From contig NZ_AOGY02000042.1 in the NCBI RefSeq assembly GCF_000332455.1, positions 124,001 to 188,000 of the forward strand: a stretch of 64,000 nucleotides of DNA, given 5' to 3'. Every line of letters starts with the position of its first letter. The first letter of the stretch is position 1. Below the pieces are notes generated by a model. The model worked only from the letters and a program-made list of their open reading frames with translations, ran no database searches and was not told where the DNA came from. Of the stretch, positions 8,526 to 16,514 are shown piece after piece. The position numbers and the translations under genes are program-made. The stretch is from Leptospira vanthielii serovar Holland str. Waz Holland = ATCC 700522 (GTDB lineage Bacteria > Spirochaetota > Leptospiria > Leptospirales > Leptospiraceae).

Positions 8526-9692
8526 ATGCCAGTACTCCCCGAATGGATTAATTTTCAATTTCCTCCTAAAATTCACTTCGAAATCGACTGTGGATACAAA
8601 CTCGGATCTTTTGTAAAAAACATTGGGTCTAGAGTGGTTCTTATCACAACGCAGAAAGAACTAGAAAACGCAGAAGAACTTTCCATCATCAAAACCAGTC
8701 TCGAAAAACACGCCGAAGGTGTGATTATCTATGATGATATTGTAGACCGAGTTCATTTTAAAGATTTAGATTCCTGTGCCCACTTCCTTAGAATTTCCAA
8801 TGCCGATTGTGTTGTGGCTTATGGTTCCTTTGAATCAGTAAACGCAGGTAAGGCGGCTTCTCTACTGGCAACCAATGATTTGTTTGCAGAAGAATTGTTA
8901 ATTGGGAAAAAACAACCAAAAAGAAAAGGTCTTCCTTTGATTGTTGTTCCCACAAAACCGCTACTCGGTAATGAATGTTCTCCCTTCTTTTCGATTGTGG
9001 ATGATAAAGATAAAAACAGAAAGTACTTTGCACATGAATGGGCATTCCCGGAACTCATTGTTTCTGATCCAAAAATTGGTGCCGGTATGTCAAGTTCCGA
9101 AACTGCAAAAACAGGGATTTCAATTCTATCTGCAGCGGTGGATAGTATTCTTTCCAAATATGCCAATGAAATCACATCTTCCACAGCACTCCGTGCCATT
9201 GAACTCATCTCCAAAAACATTGTACCTGCCATCCGTGAACCGAGAAACTTAGGACCGAAAAACTCTATTTATGCGGCAAGTTTACTTGCTGGCATTGCCC
9301 AGTCCACAAGTAGCCTTGGACTTTGTTATGCGCTTTCATTGGCAGTTACCACCGTAACCAATTTAGATATCTTTCAAAGTATGTCGATCTTACTTCCCCA
9401 TGTAATGGAATACAACCTAACCTCCTCTGCTGGTAAGTATGTAATGATTGCAAGAGCACTTGATGAAGATGTGACCAATATCTCCGTCATTGAAGCTGCG
9501 ATCAAAGCGGTGGAAGGAATTCGTAAAATCTATTTAGAACTAAGAATTCCACAAAGATTGTCCGAATACGAAGTGAAAAAAATCGACCTACCTGGAATTG
9601 CCACACTGGCAGCAACCTACTCGTTTCTTGATTGTCTTCCTAGAGAACTTCCCAAAAATGAAATCGAAACCATCCTTGTGGCTGCGTTTTAG
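8526..9692 (+). CDS. Iron-containing alcohol dehydrogenase homologue lacking metal ligands (probable pseudoenzyme)
   Basis: The 388-residue fold is clearly of the Fe-ADH/dehydroquinate synthase class: LPLIVVPTKPLLGNECSPF (about 137-154), PELIVSDPK (175-183), TGISILSAAVDSI (196-208), ASLLAGIAQSTSSLG (251-265) and ILLPHVMEYN (288-297) align in order with the family. However, the residues that bind the catalytic metal, normally Asp, His, His, His, are Ser199, Ala203, Tyr268 and Ile282 in my alignment, and the GGGS cofactor turn is GSFE (100-103). Dehydrogenase activity of the classical kind is therefore unlikely. It heads a run of four plus-strand genes including a FliG-like protein. Confidence 0.85.
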   Translation: MPVLPEWINFQFPPKIHFEIDCGYKLGSFVKNIGSRVVLITTQKELENAEELSIIKTSLEKHAEGVIIYDDIVDRVHFKDLDSCAHFLRISNADCVVAYGSFESVNAGKAASLLATNDLFAEELLIGKKQPKRKGLPLIVVPTKPLLGNECSPFFSIVDDKDKNRKYFAHEWAFPELIVSDPKIGAGMSSSETAKTGISILSAAVDSILSKYANEITSSTALRAIELISKNIVPAIREPRNLGPKNSIYAASLLAGIAQSTSSLGLCYALSLAVTTVTNLDIFQSMSILLPHVMEYNLTSSAGKYVMIARALDEDVTNISVIEAAIKAVEGIRKIYLELRIPQRLSEYEVKKIDLPGIATLAATYSFLDCLPRELPKNEIETILVAAF

Positions 9693-9698
9693 GTTCCC

Positions 9699-9944
9699 TT
9701 GATCCAACTGACGGAATTCGAAAAAAAACTATTAGAAACCTTTACCTTAAGTGACCGTGATGCCAGACGATTGCAAAGAGTCATCCAAGACCTTTCGATT
9801 GTTGTGGGGATGGAACACGAAGAGATCTACGACTTCATGCGTTTTGGAGTCGAAAATGAGTTGGAAATTTTAAAATCTGATTATAATTGGGAGCACTTTA
9901 GAATCAGAATTCAGAAAAAACTGAAAAAATCCCCTCCCCTTTGA
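9699..9944 (+). CDS. Small helical hypothetical protein
   Basis: An 81-residue, highly charged and probably all-helical protein (LTEFEKKLLETFTLSDRDAR, then RVIQDLSIVVGMEHEEIYDF) with no motif I recognise and no signal or membrane segment. It starts at a TTG with an AGG six bases upstream, 6 bases after the pseudoenzyme stop, and its TGA overlaps the next start (TTGA), so it is translationally linked to both neighbours. The spacing and coding character make it a real gene. Confidence 0.65.
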   Translation: MIQLTEFEKKLLETFTLSDRDARRLQRVIQDLSIVVGMEHEEIYDFMRFGVENELEILKSDYNWEHFRIRIQKKLKKSPPL

Positions 9945-11119
9945 TATACAGACAAGGAAACAATTACCATTTTTTTTTAGCCACTGCGGACTCTGTTGCG
10001 AGATTCCAAACATCCATCCAACCCTTTTATCCGATTGCAAAAAGTAGGATCCTTGAACTTCCTTCAGTCACCACAGACCCCATCCTCATTCCTCAGTTTC
10101 TTTATTCTTTACAATACAATAGACAATCGTTTGAAACAAAACCTGCCATAACGCCAACTTATCTAGGTAGTACGAAACCTCCAAAAGATTCGGAAACGAG
10201 ACCAAAACCTGGATTTGGAATCTTCACCACTGAAATTGGTGGAATCAACAATTTTCCCTCTCCACTTTTTCGTTCCAAACGAGACAAGTTTCAATCGGCA
10301 AAATACCTTTCCCTTAGAGACATCATCAATCCTGATCTATCGGAAACCTTAGTTCGTGAAAAAATTGAAAGTCTATACTTCGATGCCAAAAGTAAAACTT
10401 ATCTCTTTCGATTGGTATCCATTCTTTTTTCTGGAACTCCTCGGGAAGAAGAAACCATTGTTTCTAATTTATTTCGTTATGAACCAGAATTTGCTAAATT
10501 CTTAAACAAACAGATGTTTACTGTGGAAATGATTCCTTTAATTCACGGCCCTTTTTTACAAGAAATCTTACGAAACCACGACGAAAGGTACATCAAATCT
10601 ATTTTACCAAATCTTTCCAAACCAGTAATGAATGTGATTCGGTCTTCTATCTCCAAAAACAAAATGAAACATATTTTAGAAGGCCCCTCAAAAAAACCAC
10701 CGGAAGGTGAGGATTTGGTTACAGTGATAGAGACGGAAATTTACAAACGGTTTGCGAGAAATATCTACTACGAAGAAGGTTCTATCTTTACCTATAGAGA
10801 AAAAGGGGAAGAGGAATTCAAAGAAGAGATCCCTTTTACGAACTCAGAGAAAATCAATTTTTTTGTCTTTGGTAACGCGCTTAGTTTTTATGGGAAAACA
10901 GCTACGAAGTTATTTTTTAAAACCAATGATTGGATCGATGTCCTACGATTTGATTTCTTTTTATCTCGGAAAGAAATCAAATCTTCTGAGTTTCATAGAC
11001 TCCCGCCTGATTTACTCATTGAACTTCCTTACTATGCAACCGGGATCTTCCTTGTTGGTGGCGGCATCACGAAAGAAAAAAAACCTTTTGAATTTTCCCT
11101 TCTATGGTTTGATTACTAA
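9941..11119 (+). CDS. FliG-like domain protein, divergent
   Basis: A 392-residue protein. Residues about 160-290 follow the FliG middle/C-terminal pattern: SGTPREEETIVSNLFRYEPE (before MF), KQMFTVEMIPLIHGPFLQEI matching the KxMFVFEDIxxLDDRxIQxV block, then ILPNLSKPVMNVIRSSISKN matching ALKGASExVxExIxxNMSxR, and a final YEEGSIFTYREKGEEEF like EEGEIVI. The charged torque-face positions of true FliG (Lys in ALKGA, Arg in NMSxRA, Asp-Asp in LRDDL) are not conserved here (Pro, Asn, Gly-Pro). Residues 1-155 and 300-392 match nothing I know. Starts at a TTG overlapping the upstream stop. FliG is the rotor switch protein; this one is unlikely to be the torque generator. Confidence 0.7.
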   Translation: MIYRQGNNYHFFLATADSVARFQTSIQPFYPIAKSRILELPSVTTDPILIPQFLYSLQYNRQSFETKPAITPTYLGSTKPPKDSETRPKPGFGIFTTEIGGINNFPSPLFRSKRDKFQSAKYLSLRDIINPDLSETLVREKIESLYFDAKSKTYLFRLVSILFSGTPREEETIVSNLFRYEPEFAKFLNKQMFTVEMIPLIHGPFLQEILRNHDERYIKSILPNLSKPVMNVIRSSISKNKMKHILEGPSKKPPEGEDLVTVIETEIYKRFARNIYYEEGSIFTYREKGEEEFKEEIPFTNSEKINFFVFGNALSFYGKTATKLFFKTNDWIDVLRFDFFLSRKEIKSSEFHRLPPDLLIELPYYATGIFLVGGGITKEKKPFEFSLLWFDY

Positions 11120-11183
11120 AGAAGGTTTCACGAATCAAATTTTTTCACTAGACTTACGGTTCTTTTTTCTCTAAATTAAAAAC

Positions 11184-11855
11184 ATGGCGCAAATCAAAAA
11201 TCTTAACTCTCTATGGAAGGGATTCCCTTTTTTCATCGCTAGTTTGTTATTTGCCACATACTTTGTGCTTTCTTACCTTGTCCCTTCTCCCCCGAGTGAT
11301 ACAGCTCAATTACATAGCTGGATTACTGAATGGAAAACTTTTCTACAGATCGCTGATGAAATTTTGATCTTTGCCACACTCTCTTTACTTCCCTCCATTT
11401 ATACTTTAGCAAATCCTATAAAAGAAAACCAGCCACCACTTGTGTTATTTGCCTCTGGTTTGTTATTTTTACTTGTTGTTCCGATGTTTGTTCTTGTGGA
11501 TTTGCTTCTCGGTAGGCTCGTGTATCCTGTGAATGTTTATCCTCTCGCAATCGATACGATTGTATTTATCTTAAGTTTGATCGCAGGAACCATGCATATG
11601 ATCTCCCTTGTTTTGGCATTGGCGATTTTATTATTCAGTATTTCTTTTAGGAAAAAAACTTGGGGTAGTTTAGTTTTAGTAATAGGAATCTTTGTTTTTG
11701 GATTTCAAATCACTGCCAGTTACCCCTGGCTGGTTTCACCAGGGGTTCTCCTTCTTTGCCAACTGAGTTTTCCGATTTGGTTACTCTCTATAGGATTCTA
11801 TTTCGCAAAAAATGAAAACAGGTTTCCCAAAAAGGATCAAACAGAACTCAGCTAA
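11184..11855 (+). CDS. Multi-pass membrane protein of unknown function
   Basis: A 223-residue protein with about six or seven hydrophobic spans (around residues 14-33, 54-75, 85-106, 119-152, 160-176 and 184-208) and short loops; the C-terminal tail is charged. It resembles general yfhL/DUF-type small membrane proteins only in topology. I can name no family or function. It follows the FliG-like gene by 64 bases on the same strand and converges with glpK. Confidence 0.7.
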   Translation: MAQIKNLNSLWKGFPFFIASLLFATYFVLSYLVPSPPSDTAQLHSWITEWKTFLQIADEILIFATLSLLPSIYTLANPIKENQPPLVLFASGLLFLLVVPMFVLVDLLLGRLVYPVNVYPLAIDTIVFILSLIAGTMHMISLVLALAILLFSISFRKKTWGSLVLVIGIFVFGFQITASYPWLVSPGVLLLCQLSFPIWLLSIGFYFAKNENRFPKKDQTELS

Positions 11856-11882
11856 TAGTTGCTAAGTTATCGTTCGATTTAT

Positions 11883-13379
11883 TTAATTTCCTGTTTTGAC
11901 TCGAGCGATGGCCCAGTTCCATTTATCAATTTCTTCTTTCCGTTCACTCTCTTTCATCTTAGGAACAAACTGAGTGGTTTTTTGTTCTTCTTTGCGTAGA
12001 CTTGCCACCGACTTAAAAAATCCTCGTTCGAGTCCCGCAAGGTAAGCGGCCCCAAGCACTGTTGTGTCTACATTACTCGGTCGGATGACTTTGGTTCCAA
12101 GGATGTCTGCTTGGAATTGCATAAGCCAGGCGTTGGAAGTGGCTCCTCCATCAACTCGTAAAAATTTTAAAGGTTTCCCTGTTTCTTTTTCCATTGCATT
12201 TGCCAGTTCATAGGATTGTAAAGCAATGGCCTTAAGAGCCGCTCTCGTAATCTGAGCAGCCGTTGTATCACGAGAAAGCCCAAAGATAGCACCACGCGCT
12301 TCTTGGTCCCAGTGAGGTGCTCCAAGACCTGCAAAGGCAGGAACAAAAACCAAATCATCTTTTGTTTTGATGGCTTTGACTAATTTTTCGGAATCTTTGG
12401 AATATTTAAAAAATTCTAAATTATCCCGGAGAAACTGAACGACTGCTCCCCCAATAAATACAGAACCCTCTAAACAATAGACTGTTTTGCCTTCAGGACC
12501 GAGGGCCAGTGTAGTGATGAGTCCTTGGTTTGAAATTCTAAATTCATCCCCCACATTGAAGAGTAAAAAACATCCAGTACCATAGGTGTTTTTGGCTTCG
12601 CCGGGTTCTGTACAAAGTTGACCAAAAAGAGCTCCTTGTTGGTCTCCCACAAGAGAGGAAATCGGAATCCCATCGGGAAGTGATTTTACACTAGAAGTAA
12701 ATCCAAAGAGATTTTTGGAATTGTATGCCTTAGGTAACATTGACATAGGAACTCGTAAAATATCACAAAGTTCTTCATCCCATTCTTTGGTTTGGATATT
12801 AAATAGAAGAGTTCTTGAGGCATTGGTATGGTCTGTTTTGTGTTCTTTGTGACCGGTGAGTTTATACAAAAGCCAAGTGTCGATGGTTCCAAATAACAAT
12901 TCTCCCTTCTCTGCTTTGGTCCTTGCCCCTTTGACGTTATCCAAAATCCATTGGATTTTGGTTCCTGAAAAATAGGCATCCAGAACAAGACCTGTTTTAT
13001 TGCGAAAGTTAGAATCGAGGCTTTGTTTTTTTAATTCCTTACAGATATCAGAAGTTCGGCGGCATTGCCATACGATGGCGTTGTACACTGGTTTGCCGGT
13101 CTTTTTATCCCAAACAACAGAAGTTTCTCTTTGATTTGTGATTCCAATCGCAACTGCATCTTTTGGATTTAGTTTTCCATTTTTAATGGCGGCTCCAATT
13201 AGTTTCTGAGTTTTTGCCCAAATCTCTTCTGGGTCATGTTCCACCCAACCTGGTTTGGGATAATATTGTTTGAATTCTTGGTAAGCAGAAGAAATCACCT
13301 TTCCTTTGTCGTTAAAACAAAAAGTACGAATTCCTGTAGTACCTGCATCAATCCCAATGATATAACCTTTTTTTGCCAT
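11883..13379 (-). CDS. glpK: Glycerol kinase
   Basis: FGGY-family kinase, 498 residues, phosphorylating glycerol to glycerol-3-phosphate in the cytoplasm. Diagnostic blocks: IIGIDAGTTGIRTFCF at the N-terminus (phosphate 1 loop), GWVEHDPEEIW, GITNQRETSVVWDK, TYGTGCFLLFN, and the C-terminal LRVDGGATSNAWLMQFQADI and GAAYLAGL. Glycerol-binding residues (NQRE, W-rich AHWDQEARG) are intact. No glpF or glpD is adjacent. The downstream end converges with the membrane protein gene; the upstream MBL hydrolase ends 1 base before its ATG, so the pair is probably co-transcribed. Confidence 0.96.
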   Translation of the reverse strand: MAKKGYIIGIDAGTTGIRTFCFNDKGKVISSAYQEFKQYYPKPGWVEHDPEEIWAKTQKLIGAAIKNGKLNPKDAVAIGITNQRETSVVWDKKTGKPVYNAIVWQCRRTSDICKELKKQSLDSNFRNKTGLVLDAYFSGTKIQWILDNVKGARTKAEKGELLFGTIDTWLLYKLTGHKEHKTDHTNASRTLLFNIQTKEWDEELCDILRVPMSMLPKAYNSKNLFGFTSSVKSLPDGIPISSLVGDQQGALFGQLCTEPGEAKNTYGTGCFLLFNVGDEFRISNQGLITTLALGPEGKTVYCLEGSVFIGGAVVQFLRDNLEFFKYSKDSEKLVKAIKTKDDLVFVPAFAGLGAPHWDQEARGAIFGLSRDTTAAQITRAALKAIALQSYELANAMEKETGKPLKFLRVDGGATSNAWLMQFQADILGTKVIRPSNVDTTVLGAAYLAGLERGFFKSVASLRKEEQKTTQFVPKMKESERKEEIDKWNWAIARVKTGN

Positions 13380-13380
13380 C

Positions 13381-14337
13381 TTAAACCTCTATTTCCAAAC
13401 CTTCATAAGCCATAATGATTTCTAATTTTCCATGGGGATCAAACATCTCTTTGTATTTAAGAGCACGTAAATATACCAAATCCAACTTTTCATCATCGTA
13501 GGATGGATCATGATGAAACATCACCAATTTTTTTACTTTAGCACGAAGAGCAATGTCTGTGGCAATCGATGCCGAACTATGACCCCAATCAATTTTTTGT
13601 AAAGAATCTTCGAACGTGTATTGTGTATCAAAGACAAGCACATCGGCTTCCCGGAAATAATCGATATAGGTATCAATATTTTCCATCTCTTCTAAATTGA
13701 ATTCTGCATCAGAGGCAAAGATGATGGCCTTACCGTCTTCCATAAACCGATAAGAAAAACTCCCTCCAGGATGGCGCACCGATTTACTAAAAGCCTGGAT
13801 ATGGGGTCCAAGAGAAATGATTTCCCCTTCTTCTATGTATTGGAAGGTTTTTTGGGCCGCATAATGATCAAAGGAAACTGGAAAATGTGTGAATACAAAT
13901 TGGTGTTCCAATCTTTTTTCTGCATCGTTCATACAAGAAATAAATTCGAAATGATTGCCTGGTAAAAAGAGAGGTACAAAAAAAGGAATTCCTTGGATAT
14001 GATCCCAATGTGTATGAGTTAAAATCCAATAGGCATGGCCAGCACCCTTTCCAAAATCGGAGGCCATAATTTGATTTCCGAGTTCCCTAAGCCCCGTACC
14101 ACCATCGATGATGATTAGGTTTTCCTCTTTGTCGCGGATTTCTACACAAGTCGTATTACCACCGTAAGTTGATGAAGAAGAAAAACTTAAAGAATCTAAA
14201 AAACTATGGATACTCTGTTCGTTCTGAATGTCTGTGGGACTTGCCAAAGAAAGAATTTTTTCGATTTTATGTTTAACACTTTCAGGCCGAATGGGTGAAC
14301 CAATGGAACCGCGGACACCCCAAAACTTGATTTTCAT
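13381..14337 (-). CDS. MBL-fold metallohydrolase (PhnP/cyclic-nucleotide phosphodiesterase-like)
   Basis: A 318-residue metallo-beta-lactamase-fold protein. MKIKFWGVRGSIGSP and YGGNTTCVEI open the fold as in the Beta_lactamase-associated group of bacterial hydrolases; THTHWDHIQGIPFF supplies the HxHxDH zinc site (around residue 108), with SVRHPGGSFSYRF, FASDAEF and LVMFHHDPSYDD providing the later His/Asp ligands. These proteins often act as cytoplasmic phosphodiesterases, but the substrate cannot be read from sequence. Compared with many relatives it has an N-terminal insertion of about 25 residues (around 20-55). It lies 1 base upstream of glpK. Confidence 0.85.
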   Translation of the reverse strand: MKIKFWGVRGSIGSPIRPESVKHKIEKILSLASPTDIQNEQSIHSFLDSLSFSSSSTYGGNTTCVEIRDKEENLIIIDGGTGLRELGNQIMASDFGKGAGHAYWILTHTHWDHIQGIPFFVPLFLPGNHFEFISCMNDAEKRLEHQFVFTHFPVSFDHYAAQKTFQYIEEGEIISLGPHIQAFSKSVRHPGGSFSYRFMEDGKAIIFASDAEFNLEEMENIDTYIDYFREADVLVFDTQYTFEDSLQKIDWGHSSASIATDIALRAKVKKLVMFHHDPSYDDEKLDLVYLRALKYKEMFDPHGKLEIIMAYEGLEIEV

Positions 14338-14422
14338 TGCTCTTTTTCTAGAGTCCTTTTTTGAAAAATCAAACGTTTTTTGATTGTATTTGGTTCTTTC
14401 AGATGATGTCTTAACCGAAGTT

Positions 14423-14740
14423 ATGTTTCAGTATGAAATCAAACGAGAAAATGATAAGGCAATAGTCCTTTTGAATGGGTCCTTGTCCCTTAGAGATACT
14501 CCCAAATTTCGCACGGACTTAAAGACATTGATTGATACACCAGAAATCCAAGAACTGGTTTTAGACTTTAAAAACTTGAGTTACCTAGATTCTTCTGGAA
14601 TCGGAATCTTACTCCATACTTATAGTTGGACAAAGGAAAAAAAGAAACAAGTCCGTATCATCCATTTATCTGCGGAAGTACGAACTATATTTACCGTTGC
14701 CAATCTACTTGATATTTTTCATCTAAAAGAAACAAATTAG
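14423..14740 (+). CDS. STAS-domain anti-sigma factor antagonist
   Basis: A 105-residue single STAS domain: NDKAIVLLNGSLSLRDTPKF, then LVLDFKNLSYLDSSGIGIL, with the conserved phosphorylatable Ser in DSSGIG, and a C-terminal VANLLDIFHL. Proteins of this type reverse anti-sigma kinases (SpoIIAA/RsbV type) or act in related switch pathways. I chose ATG 14423, which gives the normal domain length; the frame stays open to a TTG at 14384. No cognate kinase or sigma factor is adjacent. It overlaps pssA tail-to-tail by 4 bases. Confidence 0.88.
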   Translation: MFQYEIKRENDKAIVLLNGSLSLRDTPKFRTDLKTLIDTPEIQELVLDFKNLSYLDSSGIGILLHTYSWTKEKKKQVRIIHLSAEVRTIFTVANLLDIFHLKETN

Positions 14741-15492
14741 ACTCGATAGTCTTGGATGGTTTGGATGAGAAAGGATACAATTCCAGAGAATACATAAAAC
14801 CCCACCGCACCATACATCACATAAGGCCAGCGGTAAAATCCGATCGCCAGTAACAAAAGACCAAGGCCCACAATACTTATCCCTAATTTTTTCCAAGAAA
14901 AAAGCCCTCGGATTGCCACTTGAGGTTTGCTGTATCTTAAAGTCGAAACCATAAGAAGTGCCGTGATCACAAAAAACAAAACTGCCGTCCAAACAGGAAC
15001 CTGGGACACAGAAAACACCAAAGGAAAAATTCCAATCACAACTCCGGCAACGGGAGAAGGAAGTCCATTAAACGACTTAGGATCATGTGCTACATTGAAC
15101 CGAGCGAGTCTATAAGCCGCACAAATCGGATACAAAGCCGCAATGAACATCCCTAAAGGAAAGTAGTCTGGTTTGTCAAAGATATCCAATTTGATATCAA
15201 AGAAGAACATTTTGTAAGACAAAAATCCGGGAGCAATTCCGAAGGTTGTGAGGTCAGCCAAACTATCTAAGTCGGCCCCAAGTTCGCTTGTACAGTTGAG
15301 AGCACGAGCCGCCATCCCGTCAAATCCATCGAATAACGCAGCTAAGATGATAAACACTCCCGCGAGTGTATAAAGTTCGTGGGAATTGGTGTGCGTTGGA
15401 TTTGTTTCTGCAACAAGGAGCATCGAGACAAATCCCAAGGTTAAGTTTCCGAGAGTAAGGGTGTTTGGAATCCAGGTAAGTTTTAGTTTCAT
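14737..15492 (-). CDS. pssA: CDP-diacylglycerol-serine O-phosphatidyltransferase
   Basis: Integral membrane CDP-alcohol phosphatidyltransferase, 251 residues. LTLGNLTLGF opens the protein; DGFDGMAARALNCTSELGAD leading to DSLADLTTFGIAPG is the DGx2ARx8Gx3Dx3D active-site motif around residues 55-80, and the FGIAP segment is typical of the phosphatidylserine branch. About seven to eight hydrophobic spans follow. Product phosphatidylserine is the precursor of phosphatidylethanolamine. Its ATG overlaps the tsaD stop (ATGA), making it the last gene of the lexA-led operon. Confidence 0.92.
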   Translation of the reverse strand: MKLKLTWIPNTLTLGNLTLGFVSMLLVAETNPTHTNSHELYTLAGVFIILAALFDGFDGMAARALNCTSELGADLDSLADLTTFGIAPGFLSYKMFFFDIKLDIFDKPDYFPLGMFIAALYPICAAYRLARFNVAHDPKSFNGLPSPVAGVVIGIFPLVFSVSQVPVWTAVLFFVITALLMVSTLRYSKPQVAIRGLFSWKKLGISIVGLGLLLLAIGFYRWPYVMYGAVGFYVFSGIVSFLIQTIQDYRV

Positions 15493-16514
15493 ATTATTTG
15501 TTCAAAGTTTCGCTTGGGGCTTACCTTAAAGTCGAGCCCCACAAAGGATTTTTGTTTCCAGAGGTAGTATCCAAGACATGCCACCATCGCTCCGTTATCT
15601 GTGCAGTAAATTTTTTTTCGAGGATAAAATAGGTCAAATTGGGATCTTTCTTTTTCGGCTTCCAAACTTTCTCTGAGGGTCCCGTTGGCAAGGACCCCAC
15701 CGGCGGCGACGACTGTTCGAATTCCAGTTTTGGCGATCGCTTTACGGATATTGCGAGTGACCAGTTCAAAGGCCGTCTTTTGGAAGAAGTAGGAAATTTT
15801 TTCCACGGGAGGAGCTTCCGAGTTTGCCCGTAAATAGTAAAGAACGGCAGTTTTAAGCCCACTATAAGAAAATCTAATTTTCTCATCCCCATCTTCTTTC
15901 AAAAGTTTCGGGAAAGGATTCCCTTCCTCCTTTTTCACTTTGTAGGCATTGGCCTTTTCCTCGAGATAGGGGCCGCCAGGATATGGAAGGTTAAGAACTG
16001 CACTCACCTTATCAAAAGCTTCTCCGAGCGAGTCGTCCTGCGTGTCCGCAAGGATCTGCAAATCACCAAATCCCTTATAAAGATAAATGGAAGAGTTTCC
16101 ACCAGACAAAAGTACCCCAAGCCAAGGAAAGGGAGGAAGTTCTCTTTCCAAACCAATCACAGCTAAATGAGCCTCTAGATGATTGACGGCCACAATCGGG
16201 ATTCCATACACAAGAGAAATACATCGGGCCAGTTGCGCTCCAATCATAAGCGAACCAACTAACCCAGGATAACTGGTAACTGCGACGTATTCCAAATCTG
16301 AATAGTTGATCCCTGCCTCTTCCATAGAAACAGCGAGCAGAGAGTTGATTTTTTCTAAATGGGCACGGGAGGCAATCTCAGGAACCACACCACGGTAGGG
16401 GGAATGGGACTCAATTTGGCTATAGACTTTTAAGGAAAGGAGGTCCTTGCCATCAGAAACAATGGCAATGGAGGTTTCATCACAACTGGATTCGATTCCT
16501 AACCCGTAGGCCAT
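15489..16514 (-). CDS. tsaD: tRNA N6-threonylcarbamoyladenosine transferase subunit TsaD
   Basis: 341-residue Kae1/TsaD ATPase-fold protein that transfers threonylcarbamoyl to A37 of ANN-decoding tRNAs. Diagnostic: GIESSCDETSIAIV at the N-terminus, PEIASRAHLEKI (His of the metal site), VNHLEAHLAVIGLE (HxxxH metal ligands), LLSGGNSSIYL, LGEAFDKVSAVLNLPYPGG, and C-terminal VAAGGVLANGTLR and YCTDNGAMVACLG. All key residues look intact. It overlaps ctpA by one base (TAATG) and pssA by four, so translation is probably coupled. Confidence 0.96.
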   Translation of the reverse strand: MAYGLGIESSCDETSIAIVSDGKDLLSLKVYSQIESHSPYRGVVPEIASRAHLEKINSLLAVSMEEAGINYSDLEYVAVTSYPGLVGSLMIGAQLARCISLVYGIPIVAVNHLEAHLAVIGLERELPPFPWLGVLLSGGNSSIYLYKGFGDLQILADTQDDSLGEAFDKVSAVLNLPYPGGPYLEEKANAYKVKKEEGNPFPKLLKEDGDEKIRFSYSGLKTAVLYYLRANSEAPPVEKISYFFQKTAFELVTRNIRKAIAKTGIRTVVAAGGVLANGTLRESLEAEKERSQFDLFYPRKKIYCTDNGAMVACLGYYLWKQKSFVGLDFKVSPKRNFEQII

